Shown here piece after piece: positions 52,739-56,340 of a stretch of 56,340 nt of DNA (position 1 is the stretch's first letter; each line of letters opens with the position of its first letter). The DNA is from Sphingobium sp. (lineage in GTDB: Bacteria > Pseudomonadota > Alphaproteobacteria > Sphingomonadales > Sphingomonadaceae). The notes below the pieces were generated by a model that saw only the letters and a program-made list of their open reading frames with translations, made no database searches and had not been told where the DNA came from. The translations under genes and the position numbers were made by a program. The stretch is from NCBI GenBank assembly GCA_017745115.1, contig JAGIAA010000015.1, forward strand, positions 1 through 56,340, given 5' to 3'.

Positions 52739-53182
52739 ATGCGGCGCAATGAAGACGATCTTCTGCGAGTCTGGAACCAACAACTCATTCCAGTGATCAT
52801 TCGCCGAAATAAACGGGGTCAAAAACACCGGCTTCGCTTACCGTTCGCGGGCAGCAACCGGGAATGGCTTCGCGATGAGCGACGTACTCAACCAGTATGG
52901 CTTTCGAGCAAGAAATATTGGGAGATTCCCAAGAGCTGGTTCAATGACTTCGTTGATCGAGCTCTTAAAAAATTCGGAAAAATATATATCATTCAACCGT
53001 TTCGCGAGCAGGAAACCTGCGCCCCTGCTTGTCTGAACGCAAAGGGGCACGAGTGTCAGTGCTCTTGCATGGGCGCAAATCACGGTATCGGTAACGATGG
53101 TAGCTGGTTCGAGGTCGGTGAAACCTTTGCGACTAGGTGGACCGATGAAGAATGGGCGTGTCGCTTGTTGGTGGCGAAATGA
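52739..53182 (+). CDS. Cysteine-rich protein of a low-GC two-gene cassette
   Basis: 147 residues, start preceded by GGGGGT. The first 75 residues are basic; the second half holds a cluster C-x3-C-x7-C-x-C-x-C-x4-H (CAPACLNAKGHECQCSC ... NHG), probably a metal site. Codon use is less GC-biased than in neighbours. Its stop overlaps the next gene's start (ATGA). I do not recognise a named family; it may be the partner of the DUF3644 protein. Confidence 0.7.
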   Translation: MRRNEDDLLRVWNQQLIPVIIRRNKRGQKHRLRLPFAGSNREWLRDERRTQPVWLSSKKYWEIPKSWFNDFVDRALKKFGKIYIIQPFREQETCAPACLNAKGHECQCSCMGANHGIGNDGSWFEVGETFATRWTDEEWACRLLVAK

Positions 53183-54360
53183 AAACACCGTCCCTAACGG
53201 CCCCAGAGAAAAGGATCGCGAAGAAGCTGCTCGCCGATGGCGGCACATATCAAGACGTCCAGCAGCTGATTAACACGGGACGGACACCAACGATAAACCC
53301 GGGCAGGCTCGCTGGATCAGCAAACTGGGAGATTGAGCCCGCCACAGAGGACGATGTCGCGCGCTATAGGTATGAGAAGTCTCTTGTCGACCTAAAGAGC
53401 GGCCTCTCTCCCGTCGATGACGAGCGCCTCTTTCGTGCACGCGAAGCAATGATGGCGGCCGTGCAGATATTCAATAGCCCAACCATGCTATTTAAAATCG
53501 AAATATTTCCTGTTCTTAGCCAAATAGCGTGGACTTATCTCTTACATGAGTATTTCGTCCGGAAGGGCGTCCCCATCTTGGACGACCAAGGCAACTCCCT
53601 TCTTTTAAGTCAAATTCTGAATCGGGAAGATTGCCCTTTATCCGGCGATGTTAAAAAGAACCTGATCGCCGTGAAAACTTTACGAGACAACGTCGAGCAT
53701 AAATTACTATCGTCAATTGGACGAACGTATTGGCCGTTGTTCCAGGCTAACTGCCTCAATTTCGATCAGACAATGCGAAAATTGTTTGGAGATAGTGTAG
53801 GTCTGGAACAAACACTGGCCCTTTCCCTACAGTTCGGTAAAATGCAGATTGATCAACTAGCTGATCTGCAAAAATATGATCTCACCCCGACAATTGCTGC
53901 AATTGACGCGCAAATTTCCCAAGCAGTCGGCGAAACCGGCGATGAAGGTCCGAGTTACAAGTTTAAGGTTAACTACACATTTGAGAAAGCTGTAAAGGGT
54001 GATGCGCACATTGTATTTACGGATAATAACAAAGAATCTGCGCAGATATCAAAAATTCTAACGAAGAAGGTTGTAGGGGACGAGTTGTGGCCATACAAAC
54101 CTTCCGCCGTAGTGCAACGGATCAGGCAAGCAACGGGCGCAGATTTTACCATCCATCATCATCAACTTGCGTGGAAAAAATTTGGCGCACGCCCTAGAAG
54201 TGGTGCAAAGCAACCAGCGGACTGCAAAAAGGACTACTGTCACTATCATTCCGCTCACAATGATTACACTTACTCTGATAAATGGGTAGAACTTCTATTT
54301 AATGTCGTTCAAAATGCCGATGATTTTGCGGCATTGAAGGCATTTCAACCCAAATCCTGA
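53179..54360 (+). CDS. DUF3644 (HEPN-like) protein
   Basis: 393 residues from the ATGA overlap (an in-frame ATG at 53152 would add nine). The DUF3644 core spans about 90-200: AVQIFNSPTMLFKIEIFPVL, AWTYLLHEYFVRKG, then VKTLRDNVEHKLL, where R-x4-H matches the catalytic pattern of HEPN ribonucleases. The C-terminal part (FTIHHHQLAWKKFGARPRS ... CKKDYCHYHSAHNDYTYSDKWVELL) matches the second conserved block of the family. Such proteins turn up in defence-type loci; function unproven. Lower GC than neighbours suggests recent acquisition. Confidence 0.8.
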   Translation: MKTPSLTAPEKRIAKKLLADGGTYQDVQQLINTGRTPTINPGRLAGSANWEIEPATEDDVARYRYEKSLVDLKSGLSPVDDERLFRAREAMMAAVQIFNSPTMLFKIEIFPVLSQIAWTYLLHEYFVRKGVPILDDQGNSLLLSQILNREDCPLSGDVKKNLIAVKTLRDNVEHKLLSSIGRTYWPLFQANCLNFDQTMRKLFGDSVGLEQTLALSLQFGKMQIDQLADLQKYDLTPTIAAIDAQISQAVGETGDEGPSYKFKVNYTFEKAVKGDAHIVFTDNNKESAQISKILTKKVVGDELWPYKPSAVVQRIRQATGADFTIHHHQLAWKKFGARPRSGAKQPADCKKDYCHYHSAHNDYTYSDKWVELLFNVVQNADDFAALKAFQPKS

Positions 54361-54373
54361 TTTGTGACGCACC

Positions 54374-55054
54374 TCACCCCGCCCGCTTCACCATCTCCCC
54401 GATCCAAATCGGCGCAAACGGTGACGTGCATCCCGGCGCACACGGATAGTCCCGATATACCCCGAGCCTCTCGCCGATGGCCAGTGCGCGTTCGCGATGC
54501 GTGGGGTGGTTGATGCCGATTGCGGCGAGCGTGTTGTTCATCGTCCATTGCGGCAGGCGGTGCGCGGTGGGCATGTCGTGCTCGATGCGGTCTAGCAGCG
54601 CGGGGATGTCCATTCCCTCGGGGCTCCTGGCGATGCGCTCGGCGGTGAGGCTCCAGCCGGCGCGGGCGGCGATCGGCTCGGGCGCCTCCATCCAGCGCAG
54701 GCGCAGCGCCTCCTTCTCCGGGTGCGCCTTCACGATGTAGCTATTGAGCCAATCCGAGACCTGCACCGTCTCGTTCGAGCGGACGAGGCGGTCCAGCTCG
54801 TCGGCCGAGAGCAGCTTGGGCTTCATGATCAGGACGGCGAGCAGGCGGGCCTCGAGAGTGCCGGTCTCCCACAGCTGCAGGGCGAGCGGGTGATCGGTCT
54901 TGATCGCCTTGGCGACCGCGCGGATGTCGCCGAGCTTCACGCCATATTGCGGGCCGGTGACGCCGGGGCTGTAGGCGGAGTCCTTCGCGTACTGCGTGCG
55001 CATCCGCTCGCTGCCGAGGGATTCGAGACGGGCCAGGGCTTCGTCGAGGGTCAT
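54374..55054 (-). CDS. AlkD-like DNA alkylation repair protein
   Basis: 226 residues of HEAT-like repeats. Family features include AYSPGVTGPQYGVKLGDIRAVAKAIKTDHPLALQLWETGTLEARLLAVLI and DWLNSYIVKAHPEKEALRLRWMEA. AlkD-fold proteins excise bulky or positively charged alkylated bases without flipping them. The start MTLDEAL is chosen by length; upstream frame lacks a ribosome site. Confidence 0.88.
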   Translation of the reverse strand: MTLDEALARLESLGSERMRTQYAKDSAYSPGVTGPQYGVKLGDIRAVAKAIKTDHPLALQLWETGTLEARLLAVLIMKPKLLSADELDRLVRSNETVQVSDWLNSYIVKAHPEKEALRLRWMEAPEPIAARAGWSLTAERIARSPEGMDIPALLDRIEHDMPTAHRLPQWTMNNTLAAIGINHPTHRERALAIGERLGVYRDYPCAPGCTSPFAPIWIGEMVKRAG

Positions 55055-55106
55055 GGTGCGCCTCCTCCCCACGCTGCGGCATATTGCCGCGCAGCCTAGC
55101 GCGTCT

Positions 55107-55508
55107 TCAGCGGGATGCGAACTGCACGAGATCCCACAAATTGCCGTAGAGATCGGCAAAGACCGCGACCTTGCCATAGTCATAGACCGCAGGCGGACGA
55201 ATCCACTCGACTCCGGCCGCGGTGAAGGCGGCATGATCGCGATCGAAATCGTCGGTCGCGAGGAACAGGAATACGCGGCCGCCCGCCTGATCGCCGACAT
55301 AGCGCGCCTGATGCTCGCTCGACGCCCGGGCGAGCAGGATGGTCGTGGCGTCTGCGGATGCGCCGGGCGGACGGATCGTGACCCAGCGCTTGTCCTGCGC
55401 GGGTTGATATGTGTCCTCGACCAGCGTGAAGCCGAGCCTGCCTATGTAGAAGGCGATCGCCTCGTCATAATCGCGGACGACCAGAGCGACATGGGCGAGG
55501 CGCGGCAT
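55107..55508 (-). CDS. VOC-superfamily (glyoxalase/bleomycin-resistance fold) protein
   Basis: 133 residues. HVALVVRDYDEAIAFYIGRLGFTLVED at the start and VAVFADLYGNLWDLVQF at the end give the paired beta-alpha-beta-beta-beta repeats. The metal-site residues (His, Glu) of the family are partly present (His6 visible). Enzymatic role unknown. It starts 8 bases after the thiC stop, likely one transcript. Confidence 0.88.
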   Translation of the reverse strand: MPRLAHVALVVRDYDEAIAFYIGRLGFTLVEDTYQPAQDKRWVTIRPPGASADATTILLARASSEHQARYVGDQAGGRVFLFLATDDFDRDHAAFTAAGVEWIRPPAVYDYGKVAVFADLYGNLWDLVQFASR

Positions 55509-55516
55509 GGCCCCCC

Positions 55517-56340
<824 letters not shown>

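Noticed and set aside
52684..54368. Target-site duplication bounding the low-GC cassette
   Set aside because: Only TTGTGA is shared near both edges, too short to be meaningful; no integrase or inverted ends seen.

Overview
The window looks like chromosome of an alphaproteobacterium of the Sphingomonadales. The reasons are high GC, large tandem TonB-dependent receptors with AYAQ-type signal peptides, DUF1176 and DUF3175 proteins, a fused LigB-LigA gallate-type dioxygenase, alphaproteobacterial LexA boxes (GTTC-N7-GTTC) and several families of short palindromic intergenic repeats of the kind scattered through sphingomonad genomes. No rRNA, tRNA, CRISPR array or complete insertion sequence was seen. 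This is reading by eye; no database search was run.

Layout. 1-3201: end of tolR, then tolA-tolB-pal (cell-envelope Tol-Pal system). 3298-6435: an SPFH membrane protein with a ribbon-helix-helix partner behind a large inverted repeat, an exported alpha/beta hydrolase and a zinc-ribbon protein. 6559-14139: an M16 peptidase with a small partner, clpB behind a heat-shock-type promoter, and a 2-oxoglutarate/iron oxygenase-like protein. 14239-24726: three TonB-dependent receptors in a row on the minus strand sharing a fixed-spacing upstream element. 25142-30668: M23 peptidase, xseA, purD (xseA and purD start codons overlap), Rieske oxygenase, YqeY-like and a hypothetical protein. 30811-36907: CNNM/CBS protein, then a tightly overlapping minus-strand run yhhQ-argB-yggT-DUF167-folD-hypothetical-marC. 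37288-46251: NupC-type and MFS transporters, a TipA-like MerR regulator with a small membrane partner, hydroxyacyl-CoA dehydrogenase, DUF1176 protein, gallate dioxygenase-like enzyme and a large exported unknown. 46364-52724: small accessory genes, including three 2H (2'-5' RNA ligase-like) phosphoesterases, an extradiol dioxygenase, DUF3175, DUF2306, GFA and NTF2-like proteins. 52739-54360: a lower-GC two-gene cassette. 54374-56340: AlkD-like repair protein, VOC protein and the end of thiC.

The items most worth attention are: (1) two of the three 2H phosphoesterase genes carry perfect GAAC-N7-GAAC LexA-type boxes about 20 bp before their starts, in the same orientation, suggesting SOS-controlled RNA/nucleotide phosphoesterases; (2) the low-GC cassette pairs a small Cys-rich protein with a DUF3644 protein carrying a HEPN-like R-x4-H motif, and looks like a mobile defence module; (3) a palindromic repeat sits in frame inside thiC; (4) the SPFH/RHH pair has a 13-bp perfect inverted repeat sequestering its ribosome-binding site; (5) a chain of hairpins upstream of yhhQ may be an unannotated RNA.
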